A stretch of 64,000 nucleotides of DNA from Alloyangia pacifica (GCF_020524285.1 NZ_JAIVKX010000004.1:62001-126000), one strand, 5' to 3'. Numbered from the stretch's first letter, positions 1 to 9,193 are shown. Made by a program: numbers and translations. The notes: a model not told the origin generated them from the letters alone.

Positions 1-53
1 TTGGTGCCGCCATGGACCAGCTCGGTCCGCGATGCCTTCTTGAAATCTGCCAT
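1..53 (-). CDS. metZ: 5' end of a metZ-like gene (O-succinylhomoserine sulfhydrylase), partial
   Basis: Only the first 17 codons are inside the window. They start at an ATG with a clear AGGTGG ribosome-binding site a few bases upstream. The peptide begins MADFKKASRTELVHGGT. The RTELVHGGT string matches what I recall of the N-terminus of alphaproteobacterial MetZ-type PLP enzymes, which make homocysteine from an activated homoserine and sulfide. The SAM-II riboswitch just upstream supports a methionine-pathway gene independently. The product name is inferred from 17 residues plus the riboswitch; other Cys/Met-metabolism PLP enzymes (metX/metY type) remain possible. Confidence 0.6.
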   Translation of the reverse strand, partial: MADFKKASRTELVHGGT

Positions 54-101
54 GATCTTCCACCTTTCTGTGTCCCGGGCGATCCTGTTGCGCCGGAAAT
101 G

Positions 102-140
102 AAAAAGCCCCGTCCGCGGTCAAGCGAAAGGGGCTCTCTC
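102..140 (-). terminator. Terminator-like hairpin between the SAM-II aptamer and metZ
   Basis: Read on the minus strand, AGCCCC and GGGGCT pair around an 18-nt loop and are followed at once by a run of T (plus-strand bases 102-105). The hairpin lies about 10 nt downstream of the aptamer and about 50 nt upstream of the start codon. That is where a transcriptional attenuator would sit. The stem is short, so attenuation rather than constitutive termination is inferred. Confidence 0.55.
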
Positions 141-144
141 GTCC

Positions 145-205
145 GACCTTTTAGCGGCATGTTTTACGTGGCCCGCAATCCGTCAACAAATCGCCACGGC
201 GCGGA
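145..205 (-). ncRNA. SAM-II riboswitch (metA/metZ-type SAM aptamer)
   Basis: On the minus strand this segment contains, in order, GTGGCGATTTG, GCGGGCCACGTAAAAC and GCCGCTAAAAGG. These are the conserved blocks of the SAM-II aptamer as I know it (GGTGATTTG ... GCCACGTTAAA ... CGCTAAA), which folds into an H-type pseudoknot and binds S-adenosylmethionine. SAM-II is typical of alphaproteobacterial methionine genes and here stands in the leader of a metZ-like start. It is read away from the divergent antiporter gene. A covariance-model search (Rfam RF00521) would settle the exact ends. Confidence 0.85.
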
Positions 206-355
206 GATACGCCCCCTCTGCCTTCCGGTCAAGCACGACGAGGCCCGGTGCGCGACGACACAGCCCGGGCCGGTGCCGCGCGGAGTCTTGTGTTTTCCCG
301 CGGTCCCCCGTCATCATGCCATGCAACGGCAGTCACCAAGCAGGCAAGGTCCGAC

Positions 356-2224
356 ATGGAAAGCGCGCTCTTCCAAGCCTCTATCTATCTCGCTGCGGCG
401 GTGATCGCGGTGCCCATCGCGACCCGGCTGGGGCTCGGCTCGGTGCTGGGCTACCTGCTCGCGGGGATCATCATCGGGCCGGGGCTGCACCTCGTGTCCC
501 ATACCGACGACCTGCGCCATTTCGCCGAGTTCGGCGTGGTGATGATGCTCTTCATCATCGGGCTCGAGCTGGAGCCGCGCGCGCTGTGGGACATGCGGCA
601 CCGGCTGATCGGGCTGGGAGGGCTGCAGATCCTGCTGACCATGGCGGCTGTCACCGCCGTGACCCTGTGGCTGGGCTCGATCTGGACCACCGCCGTGGCC
701 GCAGGCATGGTCTTCGCGCTCTCGTCGACGGCCATCGTGCTGCAGACGCTGTCGGAAAAGGGGCTGATGCAGACCGCCGGCGGGCGCTCGGCCTTCTCGG
801 TGCTGCTGACCCAGGACATCGCGGTGATCCCGATGCTCATCCTGCTGCCGCTGCTCGGCGCGCCGCTGGCCTCCTCGATCAGCCCGGACGGGGCGATCCA
901 GGTCGCCGAACAGGGCCACGACGCGCATGGCATGTCGCTGGTCGAGGGGCTGCCCGGCTGGGCCGTGGCGCTGGTCACGCTTGGTGCCATCGCCCTGATC
1001 ATCGTCGCCGGCATCTACGGCGCCCGGCCGCTGTTCCGGCACATCAGCGCCTCGCACCTGCCCGAGATGTTCACCGCCGTGGCGCTGCTGATCGTCGTCG
1101 GCATCGCCTTCCTGATGGGGCTGGTGGGCCTCTCCCCCGCCCTGGGCACCTTCCTCGCCGGGGTGGTGCTCGCCAACTCCGAGTTCCGCCACCAGCTCGA
1201 GAGCGACATCGAACCCTTCAAGGGGCTCCTGCTGGGGCTCTTCTTCATCACCGTCGGCGCCGGGCTCAACTTTCAGGACTTCCTGCGCGAGCCCTTCGTG
1301 CTGCTCGGCATCACGCTGGGGCTGATCCTGGTGAAAGGTGCGATCCTGCACGTGCTGGGCGGGCTCTTCCACCTCAAGGGCCGCGACCGCATGCTGTTCA
1401 CCCTGTCGCTGGCGCAGGCGGGCGAATTCGGCTTCGTGCTGATCTCCTTCGCGCTGCAGCAGAACGTGATGACCGAGGCCTTCGGCCAGCGCCTGCTGAT
1501 GGTGGTGGCCCTGTCGATGCTCATCACCCCGGCGCTGTTCATCCTCTACGACAAGCTCTCGGCCAAGTTCGACACCAAGGCCGACGCCCGCCCGCACGAC
1601 AAGATCGACCGCGAGGGGCCGATCATCCTGGCGGGGATCGGGCGCTTCGGGCAGATCGTCAACCGGCTTGTGCAGAGCTCGGGCTACCAGACCGTGGTGA
1701 TCGACCACGACATGCAGACCATCGAGCTGATGCGGAAATTCGGGGTGAAGGGCTTCTTCGGCGACCCCACCCGCCCCGAGCTGCTGCACGCGGCGGGCAT
1801 CTCCAAGGCAAAAGTGCTGGTCGCCGCGCTCGACGATCCCAAGGCCACCACCAAGCTCGTGCGCTTCGCCAAGCGCATCCGGCCCGACATCTTCATCATC
1901 GCCCGCGCCCGCGACCGCACCCATGTCTACGAGCTCTACCAGGCCGGGGCCGACAAGATCGTGCGCGAGATGTTCGACAGCTCGCTGCGTGCCGGGCGCT
2001 ACGTGCTCGAACAGGTCGGACTGAGCGACTACGAGGCGGCGATCGCCGAGGAGACCTTCTACCACCACGACCGCGAAACCATGCGCGAGCTGGCGACGCT
2101 TTGGGATCCGAGCATGCCGCCGTCGCAGAACCCGGCCTATGTGAAGCGCGCCCGCGAACTGGAAAAAGACCTCGAAACAGCGCTCTACACGGCGCTGGAA
2201 TCACAGCGTCACGACGCGGCCTGA
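356..2224 (+). CDS. Kef-type glutathione-regulated K+/H+ antiporter (CPA2 family)
   Basis: 622 residues. The first ~390 residues are a multi-spanning membrane domain of the CPA2 Na+/H+ exchanger type (for example LGYLLAGIIIGPGLHL and VGLSPALGTFLAGVVLANS). A cytoplasmic RCK/TrkA-N Rossmann domain follows, with GIGRFGQIVNRLV near residue 425 and a VIDHD acidic end to the second strand. This is the KefB/KefC/YbaL layout: potassium efflux in exchange for protons, gated by a nucleotide or glutathione-adduct signal. The ATG at 356 is chosen because the membrane domain starts right after it; an upstream in-frame ATG at 248 would add a non-family tail. No KefF/KefG-type quinone reductase is adjacent. 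It diverges from the riboswitch-controlled metZ-like gene. Confidence 0.88.
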   Translation: MESALFQASIYLAAAVIAVPIATRLGLGSVLGYLLAGIIIGPGLHLVSHTDDLRHFAEFGVVMMLFIIGLELEPRALWDMRHRLIGLGGLQILLTMAAVTAVTLWLGSIWTTAVAAGMVFALSSTAIVLQTLSEKGLMQTAGGRSAFSVLLTQDIAVIPMLILLPLLGAPLASSISPDGAIQVAEQGHDAHGMSLVEGLPGWAVALVTLGAIALIIVAGIYGARPLFRHISASHLPEMFTAVALLIVVGIAFLMGLVGLSPALGTFLAGVVLANSEFRHQLESDIEPFKGLLLGLFFITVGAGLNFQDFLREPFVLLGITLGLILVKGAILHVLGGLFHLKGRDRMLFTLSLAQAGEFGFVLISFALQQNVMTEAFGQRLLMVVALSMLITPALFILYDKLSAKFDTKADARPHDKIDREGPIILAGIGRFGQIVNRLVQSSGYQTVVIDHDMQTIELMRKFGVKGFFGDPTRPELLHAAGISKAKVLVAALDDPKATTKLVRFAKRIRPDIFIIARARDRTHVYELYQAGADKIVREMFDSSLRAGRYVLEQVGLSDYEAAIAEETFYHHDRETMRELATLWDPSMPPSQNPAYVKRARELEKDLETALYTALESQRHDAA

Positions 2225-2487
2225 GGCAGCCAGAGCCGGAAGAACGGGATCCCATCGCATGCAATGACCAGATTTTTCCCTTATTCGACATGCAGATAGC
2301 CTAAAATTGAGGCGAATTGCCGCATGCGACAGTATACCTCGCGGGAATGTCATCACGAGATGCGGATTCGCCAATGCTGCGGGTGCAGCATTGGTCTATG
2401 CGGAGCGGGCCGGAGGTGGACCAAGACCCGCGCACGCGGCGCCGGCCCCGTCCCGCCCTCCGGTCGACAGATCCGAATGCCTCGACC

Positions 2488-3816
2488 ATGTCCAACACTT
2501 CCAAGCAGACCCCCAAGCCGCCCCAGATCGTCATCGTGGGCGCCGGCACCGCCGGACTCAATCTCGCGACGCGCCTGAGCCACCGCTTCGGCCATGCCGG
2601 CAAGGCCGAGATCACCCTGGTGGACGAGAACCTCTCGCACATGTGGAAACCCTCGTTGCACGAGTTCGCAGCCGGCACCAAGGGCTTCGACGAAGAGATC
2701 AGCCTGCTCGAGCATTCGCATCGCAACGAATACAACTTCCGGCTCGGGCGCTTCGTCGGCATCGACCGCGAGAAGCGGCTCGTGCAGCTTCAGGCGGTGA
2801 ACGACCCCGCCAACCGCCCGCTCGCCCCCAAGCGCGCCCTGCCCTACGACATCCTGGTGCTGGCCATCGGCAGCCGCTCGAACGACTTTGGCACACCCGG
2901 CGTTGCCGAGCACTGCATGATGCTCGACACGCCCAATCAGGCAAAGCGGCTGCAGGCCGAGCTGCTGAACCTCTTCCTGCGCTTCCAGACGGGCGCGCTG
3001 TGCACCCAGAACGACAAGCTGGAGCTGACCATCATCGGCGCCGGGGCGACCGGGGTCGAGCTGGCTGCCGAGCTGCGCGAGGCCGCCGGCCAGTTCGCCC
3101 GCAACGGCATCCACAAGGTGCGCCGCCCCGACGCGGTGACCATCCGCGTGATCGAGGCCGCGCCGCGGGTGCTGGGCGCCCTGCCCGAGAACATCTCGGC
3201 CAAGGTCGAACGGCACCTGCGCGAGCTGCACATCGACGTGATGACCGGCGCCAAGGTGGCGCGGATCGAGCCCGGCTCGGTGCATCTCGCCGACGGCACG
3301 GCGCTCAGCTCGAACCTGACGGTCTGGGCCGCGGGCGTGCGGGCGCCCGAGGTGATCGGCCAGCTTGACGGGTTCGAGACCGGCAGCCTCGGCCGCCTGA
3401 AGGTGCGCCCCACCCTGCAGACCTTCGCCGACGACAACATCTACGCGCTCGGCGACTGCGCCGACTGCCCCTGGCCGGCCAAGGAGACCTCGCTGCCGCC
3501 GCGCGCGCAGGTCGCCACGCAGCAGGCCGAGTTCATGGAGCGCCAGATCGCCGCACAGCTTGCCGGCAAGCCGCTCAAGGCCTTCTCCTATGCCGATCAC
3601 GGCTCGCTGGTGGCGATCAGCAACGAGGGCGCCGTGGGCTCGCTGATGGGCAAGGCGATCGGCACGATCACCATCGAGGGCTGGCTGGCGCGCCGCGCCT
3701 ACCGCTCGCTGCACTTCCTGCACCGCAAGTCGGTGCTGGGCACCTGGCGCGCCACCCTGGGCGCCCTGCTCGGCGGCGCCTCGCGCCGCATCCGTCCCAA
3801 GCTGAAGCTGCACTGA
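2488..3816 (+). CDS. NAD(P)/FAD-dependent oxidoreductase, type II NADH dehydrogenase-like (NDH-2)
   Basis: 442 residues. An N-terminal FAD-binding GAGTAGLNLATRL is followed by a mid-protein NADH-binding IIGAGATGVELAAEL. The flavin-closing motif is DDNIYALGDCA, and AQVATQQAEFM is typical of NDH-2. This order fits the two-dinucleotide-binding fold of non-proton-pumping NADH:quinone dehydrogenases, which pass electrons to the membrane quinone pool. The C-terminus (Trp/Arg-rich, about 60 residues) could be the amphipathic membrane anchor. The ATG at 2488 directly precedes the FAD motif; the frame stays open to 2317, so a longer N-terminus cannot be excluded. A sulfide:quinone reductase is less likely because I do not see its redox cysteines. 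Confidence 0.85.
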   Translation: MSNTSKQTPKPPQIVIVGAGTAGLNLATRLSHRFGHAGKAEITLVDENLSHMWKPSLHEFAAGTKGFDEEISLLEHSHRNEYNFRLGRFVGIDREKRLVQLQAVNDPANRPLAPKRALPYDILVLAIGSRSNDFGTPGVAEHCMMLDTPNQAKRLQAELLNLFLRFQTGALCTQNDKLELTIIGAGATGVELAAELREAAGQFARNGIHKVRRPDAVTIRVIEAAPRVLGALPENISAKVERHLRELHIDVMTGAKVARIEPGSVHLADGTALSSNLTVWAAGVRAPEVIGQLDGFETGSLGRLKVRPTLQTFADDNIYALGDCADCPWPAKETSLPPRAQVATQQAEFMERQIAAQLAGKPLKAFSYADHGSLVAISNEGAVGSLMGKAIGTITIEGWLARRAYRSLHFLHRKSVLGTWRATLGALLGGASRRIRPKLKLH

Positions 3817-3854
3817 GGGAACCGGACGAGCCTCTCGCCCTCCTGCTGCCAAAG

Positions 3855-3886
3855 AAAAAGGGCTGCCCCGCGGGGCAGCCCTTTTG
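3855..3886. terminator. Bidirectional intrinsic terminator
   Basis: A perfect stem AAAAGGGCTGCCCC / GGGGCAGCCCTTTT with a 2-base loop lies between the convergent NDH-2-like gene and carD. The A-run on one side and T-run on the other let it act in both directions. Confidence 0.9.
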
Positions 3887-3908
3887 ATGTCGTCGGAAGT
3901 GTCTGCGA

Positions 3909-4418
3909 TCAGGCGGCGCGCAGGCCGAGGACCTCGTCCACCTGACGGGCAGCGGCCACTTCATCGCCACCGGAGACGGCCGCGACTTCGCGGGTCAGAC
4001 GCTCGAGAGCCGCTTCATAGAGCTGACGCTCCGAGTAGCTCTGCTCGCGCTGGTCGTCGGCGCGGTGCAGGTCGCGCACGACCTCTGCGATGGCGATCAG
4101 ATCGCCCGAGTTGATCTTCTGTTCGTATTCCTGCGCCCGGCGGGACCACATGGCGCGCTTGACCTTGGCCTTGCCCTTGAGCGTCTTCATCGCCTGGCTC
4201 ACCACGTCCGGCGAGGACAGCGAGCGCATGCCGATCTCGGTCGCCTTGTGGGTCGGAACCCGCAGCGTCATCTTGTCCTTCTCGAAGGAGATCACGAAAA
4301 GCTCCAGCTTGAGGCCGGCGATTTCCTGCTCCTCGATCGACATGATCTGACCCACGCCATGGGCCGGGTAGACCACGTAGTCATTCGGGCGGAATTCGTT
4401 CTTCTTGGTCTTGGTCAT
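3909..4418 (-). CDS. carD: CarD/CdnL-family RNA polymerase-binding transcription regulator
   Basis: 169 residues. The N-terminus carries the RNA-polymerase-interacting domain with the family signature DYVVYPAHGVGQI near residues 13-25. A helical, basic C-terminal region follows (RAMWSRRAQEYEQKINSGDL). CarD/CdnL proteins bind the beta subunit and stabilise open promoter complexes, notably at rRNA and housekeeping promoters. Length and motifs are normal for the alphaproteobacterial form. It lies head-to-tail with the ferredoxin gene, separated by 315 bp. Confidence 0.93.
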   Translation of the reverse strand: MTKTKKNEFRPNDYVVYPAHGVGQIMSIEEQEIAGLKLELFVISFEKDKMTLRVPTHKATEIGMRSLSSPDVVSQAMKTLKGKAKVKRAMWSRRAQEYEQKINSGDLIAIAEVVRDLHRADDQREQSYSERQLYEAALERLTREVAAVSGGDEVAAARQVDEVLGLRAA

Positions 4419-4733
4419 CCAACAGCGTCCTTAGCAGCAAAACCTTGAGCACACGCGACAGAAGACGGACGGGATGCTAGGAGATGCATTCCGTTCGTCT
4501 GGTTTTACGCGAAAAGCTTAACCCCCGGGGTGCAGACCGGCCCGGTCATGTGTGCATGGTTTCAACATGAGTGGCGCAGAACATAGCACAAAATGAACGT
4601 CTTTCCTAGGAGCGCCCGGGCCCGGAAAGATGTTTTTTAAACCAAGGCTTTGAGTGCCCGTACACGGCCTCGTGAGCGGGGATTGGCGCTTCGGGCACGA
4701 ATCGCGCCCCGCGCCAGGCACCATTCAGCCCTG
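4419..4733. other. Intergenic region between the ferredoxin gene and carD
   Basis: 315 bp without a convincing gene. It should hold the ferredoxin 3' end and the carD promoter on the minus strand. I see no confident terminator or promoter; a weak GTGCCCG/CGGGCAC pairing with a 35-nt loop just after the ferredoxin stop is not convincing. Confidence 0.5.
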
Positions 4734-5072
4734 TCAGTCGCCTTCGCCCGGGGCTTCCGAGAAGTACTTGGTCATCTTGTCGGCCTCGCCGTCGCGCTCT
4801 TCGGCTTCGGGCAGCGGGTCCTTCTTGGTGATGATCACCGGCCAGAGTTCCGCGTACTTGCGGTTGAACTCCACCCACTTCTCCATGTCCGGCTCGGTGT
4901 CCGGGCGGATTGCGTCGGCCGGGCACTCGGGCTCGCAGACGCCGCAGTCGATGCATTCGTCGGGATGGATCACCAGCGTGTTCTCGCCCTCGTAGAAACA
5001 GTCCACCGGGCAGACTTCCACGCAATCGGTGTATTTGCAGGCGATACAATTTTCGGTGACGACGTAGGTCAT
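4734..5072 (-). CDS. fdxA: 7Fe ferredoxin FdxA (one 3Fe-4S and one 4Fe-4S cluster)
   Basis: 112 residues. The N-terminal half shows cysteines at 9, 17 and 21 in a C-x7-C-x3-CP pattern (3Fe-4S type) and a Cys at 25. The second motif [12 protein letters not shown] (about residues 40-51) is a standard 4Fe-4S motif. The roughly 60-residue acidic tail with [12 protein letters not shown] is typical of the FdxA type in proteobacteria. It is a soluble low-potential electron carrier whose partner is not evident here. Downstream on the same strand lies carD; upstream is the S4 protein gene 49 bp away. Confidence 0.93.
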   Translation of the reverse strand: MTYVVTENCIACKYTDCVEVCPVDCFYEGENTLVIHPDECIDCGVCEPECPADAIRPDTEPDMEKWVEFNRKYAELWPVIITKKDPLPEAEERDGEADKMTKYFSEAPGEGD

Positions 5073-5121
5073 TGCTGTCTCTCAAAGGCTGATAGGCGCT
5101 TAGCTAGACCAGCAAACGAGA

Positions 5122-5505
5122 TCATTCAAGCGCCCGGCCACGATCAAGATCGAGTTTCCTGCGGTCGCGCTTGGTCGGACGAGAATTGCCTTCGAGGCGC
5201 TGCACCGGCGGAACGTCGTCCTCGGATTTCGGCTGCGGAGGATCAAGATCCTCGTAGAGTTGCTGCGCCTCGGGCGCCGGGCCGCGGCGCTCGCCGAGCG
5301 CCACGACCTTGATCACGCGCACCTGGCGCGCCTGGCTGAAGGTCAGCACATCCCCCGGCCCCACGTTGAAGGCCGGTTTCGACACGTTGAGCCCGTTCAC
5401 CCGCACCCCGGCCGAGACCGCCTTGGCCGACAGGCCCCGCGTCTTGAAGAAGCGGGCCTGCCAGAGCCATTTGTCGATGCGGAGCTTGGGAGCCGGATCA
5501 GCCAC
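5122..5505 (-). CDS. S4-domain RNA-binding protein, Hsp15 (HslR)-like
   Basis: 127 residues from a GTG start 12 bp after the helicase stop, so probably co-transcribed with the helicase. The N-terminus (LRIDKWLWQARFFKTR ... GVRVNGLNVSKP) is a classic S4 domain. Hsp15 homologues recognise stalled 50S subunits carrying nascent chains. The tail is charged and probably disordered. Pairing with a Suv3-like RNA helicase suggests an RNA or ribosome-rescue role, which is inference. Confidence 0.88.
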   Translation of the reverse strand: MADPAPKLRIDKWLWQARFFKTRGLSAKAVSAGVRVNGLNVSKPAFNVGPGDVLTFSQARQVRVIKVVALGERRGPAPEAQQLYEDLDPPQPKSEDDVPPVQRLEGNSRPTKRDRRKLDLDRGRALE

Positions 5506-5517
5506 GCGCGCTGCGCC

Positions 5518-8487
5518 TCAGGTCTTGTCCTTGAAGCCCATGAGCGCTGCGGCGAAGGGGTTGTCCGGATCGATCCGGTCCTTCTTCTCGGGACGGGATT
5601 CGAAGGTCTTGGGACCCTTCGGACCGCCCTTGCCGCCGCCCTTCGGGCCGCCCTTGCCGCGCGGCTTGCCGCCGGCCTTGGGGCCACCCTTGCCGCCGCC
5701 GCGCGCCTGGCGACCGCCTTCGCGGCCCCCCTCGCGCGCAGCGTCACGGCCGCCTTGGCGGCCCCCACGCGCGCCGCGGTTGCCACCCCAGGTGAAGGTG
5801 TAGAACACCTCGGTCTCGGGGCCGGCCAGCGCCGCATCGGGGGCTTCGCCCGGAAGGATCTCGGTTTCCGAGGCCTCGGGAATGTTGTCGTCGACCTCGA
5901 CGGCGTCCGGCGTTTCGGCAACCGGGGCCACGCCCTCGTCGTCGATCGTCTCGGAGCCGGCGACCACATCGGCGGCCTCGGGCGCAGCGGCCGGGTCGGC
6001 CATTGCGGCGGGGGTCGCCTCTTCTTCCTGCGCGGCGTCGAACACCGGCTCGTCCTCGCCCGGCGTGCCGGAGGGATCGGAGCTCTCGGTCAGCACCTTG
6101 TCGGCCGCGCGCACCTTGGTACGCTCGCCCTTCTCGGCGCGGTAGCCGAGGCCCTGCATGAGGTCGGAGAACTGTTCCAGCGTCATGCCGGTGATCGACA
6201 GCATGTCGGCCTTGGCCTCGAAGCCGCCGCGGCTGTCCTCGCTGCGCAGCATGTCGGCGAGACGCTCGAGCATGTCGATGCGGATCGCGCGCTCGCCCGC
6301 GGGGCGGTAGCCCGACAGGGTGTAATGCGCCATCGGCACTTCGCGCATGTTCGGCACGGTCACCAGGCCCGGCGGCGGTGCCTCGGGGAAGGTGTCGAGA
6401 CCGTTCGACAGCGACCACAGCACCAGCCGCAGGCGCGTCGGCGCGGGCTTCAGCAGCAGCGGCATGAAGATTGTGTACTGGCCGAAGCGCACGCCGTGCT
6501 TGCGCAGCGCGCCGCGGGCGTCCTGGTCGAGTTGCTTCACCTCGTCGGCCACCTGGCCGCGCGGGATGATGCCCATCGATTCGATCAGACGGAAGGCGAA
6601 GCCGCGGGCGAGCCCGGTCAGCGTCTCGTCGTTCTGCATGTTCAGCAGCGGCTCGAAGAGCGCCGCGATCTTGCGGTCGATGAAATGCTGCAGGCGGCGT
6701 TCGACCTTCTGCGCGACATCGGGGCCGGCTTCGTCGTCGACGAAGACCGCGACGCGCGGCTTCAGCGCGTCGTCACCCTTGATCAGCTTGCCCACGGCCT
6801 GGTCGCCCCACATGAGGCCACCCTGCTCGGTGAAGTCGATCTCGGTATCGGGCGCGTTGTAGAAGCGATCCGCCCGCAGGTGGAAATGCGGCGCGAGCGC
6901 CTGCAGCGACGCTGTCTTCAGCGTCTTCGCTTCCTGTCCCGTTGCGCCGGCATCCTGCCGGAAGCGGAACCCTTCGAGCCGACCGACGAATTCGCCTTCG
7001 ACGGTCACTTCTCCGTTCTCGTTCACCTCGGCCAAGAGGGCCTCCTTCTGCTTCAACCGCCGCATGAGCACTGATGTGCGCCGGTCAACAAATCTTTGCG
7101 TAAGACGCGCGTGGAGCGCGTCGGACAGGGCATCTTCTACCGCGCGGGTTGCCTCGCGCCAATGGCTTTCGTCATCGACCCAACCTTTGCGTTGCGCCAC
7201 GTAAGTCCAAGTGCGGATAAATGCCAGCCGTTTCGACAACGCGTCAATGTCGCCATCGGTTCGATCGATGCGTTTCACCTGCCGCGCCATGAAATCGCGC
7301 GGAATGCTGCCGCGCTCGTGCAGGTGCTGGTAGATCACCTGCAGCATGGCGGCGTGTTCATTATGACTGATCCCGCGGAAATCGGGAATACGGCAGACGT
7401 CCCAGAGCAGCTTGACCGAGGCCGGATCCGAGGCGCGGGCGCGCACCTCCGCCTGCGAGTTCAGCGATTTGAGCGACATCAGGTCGTCCGCCTCGCGCGC
7501 CTTGACCAGCGACAGATCGTCCGGCGCCTTCTCGAGCGAGTCGATCAGCGCCTCGGGCGAGCCGAATTTCAGCTGCGGATTCCGCCAGTTGAGCTTCTTG
7601 AGCGGGGTGAAGCTGTGGCTGGTGATAGCCTCGACCCAGTCCTCAGGGATCTGCCCGGCCTCGCCGGTGGTGCCGAAGGTGCCGTCGCGCATACCCCGCC
7701 CCGCCCGGCCGGCGATCTGCGCCAGTTCGTTCGGCTGAAGCTCGCGCATCCGCCGCCCGTCGAACTTCCGCAGCGAGGAAAACGCCACGTGGTCGACATC
7801 GAGATTGAGTCCCATGCCGATGGCATCGGTCGCCACGAGGTAATCGACGTCGCCGTTCTGGTAGAGCTCGACCTGCGCATTGCGGGTGCGCGGGCTGAGC
7901 GCCCCCATCACCACGGCCGCCCCGCCCTTGGTGCGGCGCAGCAGCTCGGCGATGGCATAGACGTTGTCCACCGAGAAGCCGACGATGGCGCTGCGCGGCT
8001 GCATGCGGCTGATTTTCTTCGAGCCGGAGTACATCAGCTGGCTCATGCGGTCGCGGCGCATGAACTCCACGCCCTTCACCAGCTGCGAGATCGGCCCGCG
8101 CATGGTGTCGGAGCCGAGGAACAGCGTCTCGTTCAGCCCGCGCATGCGCAGCAGCCGGTCGGTGAAGACATGGCCGCGCTCGGGGTCGGCGCAGAGCTGG
8201 ATCTCGTCGATCGCCACGAAGTCGCAGCCCATGCCCTCGGGCATCGCCTCGACGGTGCAGATCCAGTACTGCGCGCGCGGCGGCACGATGCGCTCCTCGC
8301 CGGTCACCAGCGCGGCGACCGAGGGGCCGCGGGCGGCTACGACCTTGTCGTAGACCTCGCGCGCCAGAAGCCGCAGCGGCAGTCCGATCATGCCGGTCCT
8401 GTGCGCCAGCATCCGTTCGATGGCGTAATGGGTCTTGCCTGTGTTGGTCGGGCCGAGAACGGCCGCGATCCGTGCGCGTTGGGCCAT
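5518..8487 (-). CDS. Suv3-like DEAD/DEAH-superfamily RNA helicase
   Basis: 989 residues. Walker A GPTNTGKTHYA lies at residues ~11-21 and the Walker B/DEAD-equivalent AIDEIQL near ~93. A helicase C-terminal domain follows (VATDAIGMGLNLDVDHV, then the QIAGRAGRG motif VI near 255-270). Suv3-type enzymes unwind structured RNA and work with exonucleases in RNA decay. After the conserved core come acidic Glu/Ala-rich linkers and a C-terminal tail rich in Gly, Arg and Lys (RGG-like repeats over the last ~90 residues), probably a disordered RNA-binding extension. The Hsp15-like gene follows 12 bp after. RBS is weak; the ATG is placed right before the conserved AAVLGPTNTGKT. Confidence 0.9.
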   Translation of the reverse strand: MAQRARIAAVLGPTNTGKTHYAIERMLAHRTGMIGLPLRLLAREVYDKVVAARGPSVAALVTGEERIVPPRAQYWICTVEAMPEGMGCDFVAIDEIQLCADPERGHVFTDRLLRMRGLNETLFLGSDTMRGPISQLVKGVEFMRRDRMSQLMYSGSKKISRMQPRSAIVGFSVDNVYAIAELLRRTKGGAAVVMGALSPRTRNAQVELYQNGDVDYLVATDAIGMGLNLDVDHVAFSSLRKFDGRRMRELQPNELAQIAGRAGRGMRDGTFGTTGEAGQIPEDWVEAITSHSFTPLKKLNWRNPQLKFGSPEALIDSLEKAPDDLSLVKAREADDLMSLKSLNSQAEVRARASDPASVKLLWDVCRIPDFRGISHNEHAAMLQVIYQHLHERGSIPRDFMARQVKRIDRTDGDIDALSKRLAFIRTWTYVAQRKGWVDDESHWREATRAVEDALSDALHARLTQRFVDRRTSVLMRRLKQKEALLAEVNENGEVTVEGEFVGRLEGFRFRQDAGATGQEAKTLKTASLQALAPHFHLRADRFYNAPDTEIDFTEQGGLMWGDQAVGKLIKGDDALKPRVAVFVDDEAGPDVAQKVERRLQHFIDRKIAALFEPLLNMQNDETLTGLARGFAFRLIESMGIIPRGQVADEVKQLDQDARGALRKHGVRFGQYTIFMPLLLKPAPTRLRLVLWSLSNGLDTFPEAPPPGLVTVPNMREVPMAHYTLSGYRPAGERAIRIDMLERLADMLRSEDSRGGFEAKADMLSITGMTLEQFSDLMQGLGYRAEKGERTKVRAADKVLTESSDPSGTPGEDEPVFDAAQEEEATPAAMADPAAAPEAADVVAGSETIDDEGVAPVAETPDAVEVDDNIPEASETEILPGEAPDAALAGPETEVFYTFTWGGNRGARGGRQGGRDAAREGGREGGRQARGGGKGGPKAGGKPRGKGGPKGGGKGGPKGPKTFESRPEKKDRIDPDNPFAAALMGFKDKT

Positions 8488-8564
8488 GGGAGGGGGCCTT
8501 GTCTTTCCTCTTCCGGTCTTGGCGTCTCCGGCGGGTCAGCCCGCCAGTTCCGTGTGCCGGTGCC

Positions 8565-9128
8565 TCAGAGTGAAACGCCGTTGACCTGCGTCTCGAGCCG
8601 TTCGATGGCCTCGGTGACATCGCTGTCATAGGGCCGAAGCTCAACTACCCGGGAATAGGCGCGATAGGCAAGGTCAAGATCGCCAAGCTCCTCGTGGATC
8701 GCCCCCACCCCCTGCAGCGCCCCGAAGTGGTTCGGGTTGAGCGCCAGCGTGTGCTCCAAAGCATCCATCGCCGGGCCGAGCGCATCCGAGGCGTAATAGG
8801 CCAGCGCCAGCGTGCTCCAGCCCTCGGCGAAGCCCGGCGCGTGATCGGTGAGCGCGGTCAGATGCTCGATGGCGGTCTGGAAATCGCTCACCTCCAGCGC
8901 ATCGCGACCGCGCTTGAGCAGCAGGTCCATGGCGGGCGAGCCGGATTTCGACCATTCGCCCATCAGGTCGCGCTCCAGCCGGTCTGCGATCTCGGGGCTC
9001 GGCGCCTCGGCCAGCTCGGCCAGGAGCTCGTCCGCCCGGTCCGCGACGGCGGCACCAGGTAGGGAAAACGTGACTAGGGCCAGCGCCGCAAGCGTTCTAG
9101 ATTTGAATTCGCGGATGAGGATGCTCAT
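8565..9128 (-). CDS. Secreted/periplasmic tetratricopeptide-repeat protein
   Basis: 188 residues. The chosen ATG gives a signal peptide (basic ILIREFKSR, hydrophobic LAALALVTFSLPG, then AAVADR). About three TPR units follow, for example AEGWSTLALAYYASDALGPAM and ALNPNHFGALQGVGAIHEEL. TPR proteins scaffold protein-protein contacts; the partner is unknown. A longer frame from 9167 would bury the signal peptide, so 9128 is preferred. It lies upstream of the helicase on the same strand and diverges from the SCP2 gene. Confidence 0.75.
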   Translation of the reverse strand: MSILIREFKSRTLAALALVTFSLPGAAVADRADELLAELAEAPSPEIADRLERDLMGEWSKSGSPAMDLLLKRGRDALEVSDFQTAIEHLTALTDHAPGFAEGWSTLALAYYASDALGPAMDALEHTLALNPNHFGALQGVGAIHEELGDLDLAYRAYSRVVELRPYDSDVTEAIERLETQVNGVSL

Positions 9129-9193
9129 AGAGGGAAGTGTAGCGCACAGCTGGCGCTTTGCCAGCACAGGAATTCGTGAGGAGTGCCCGCAGG

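Noticed and set aside
314-2068. 584-residue open frame on the minus strand opposite the antiporter
   Set aside because: High-GC shadow frame: very rich in His, Gln, Asp and Arg, no family motifs, and it covers a gene with clear CPA2 and TrkA-N motifs.
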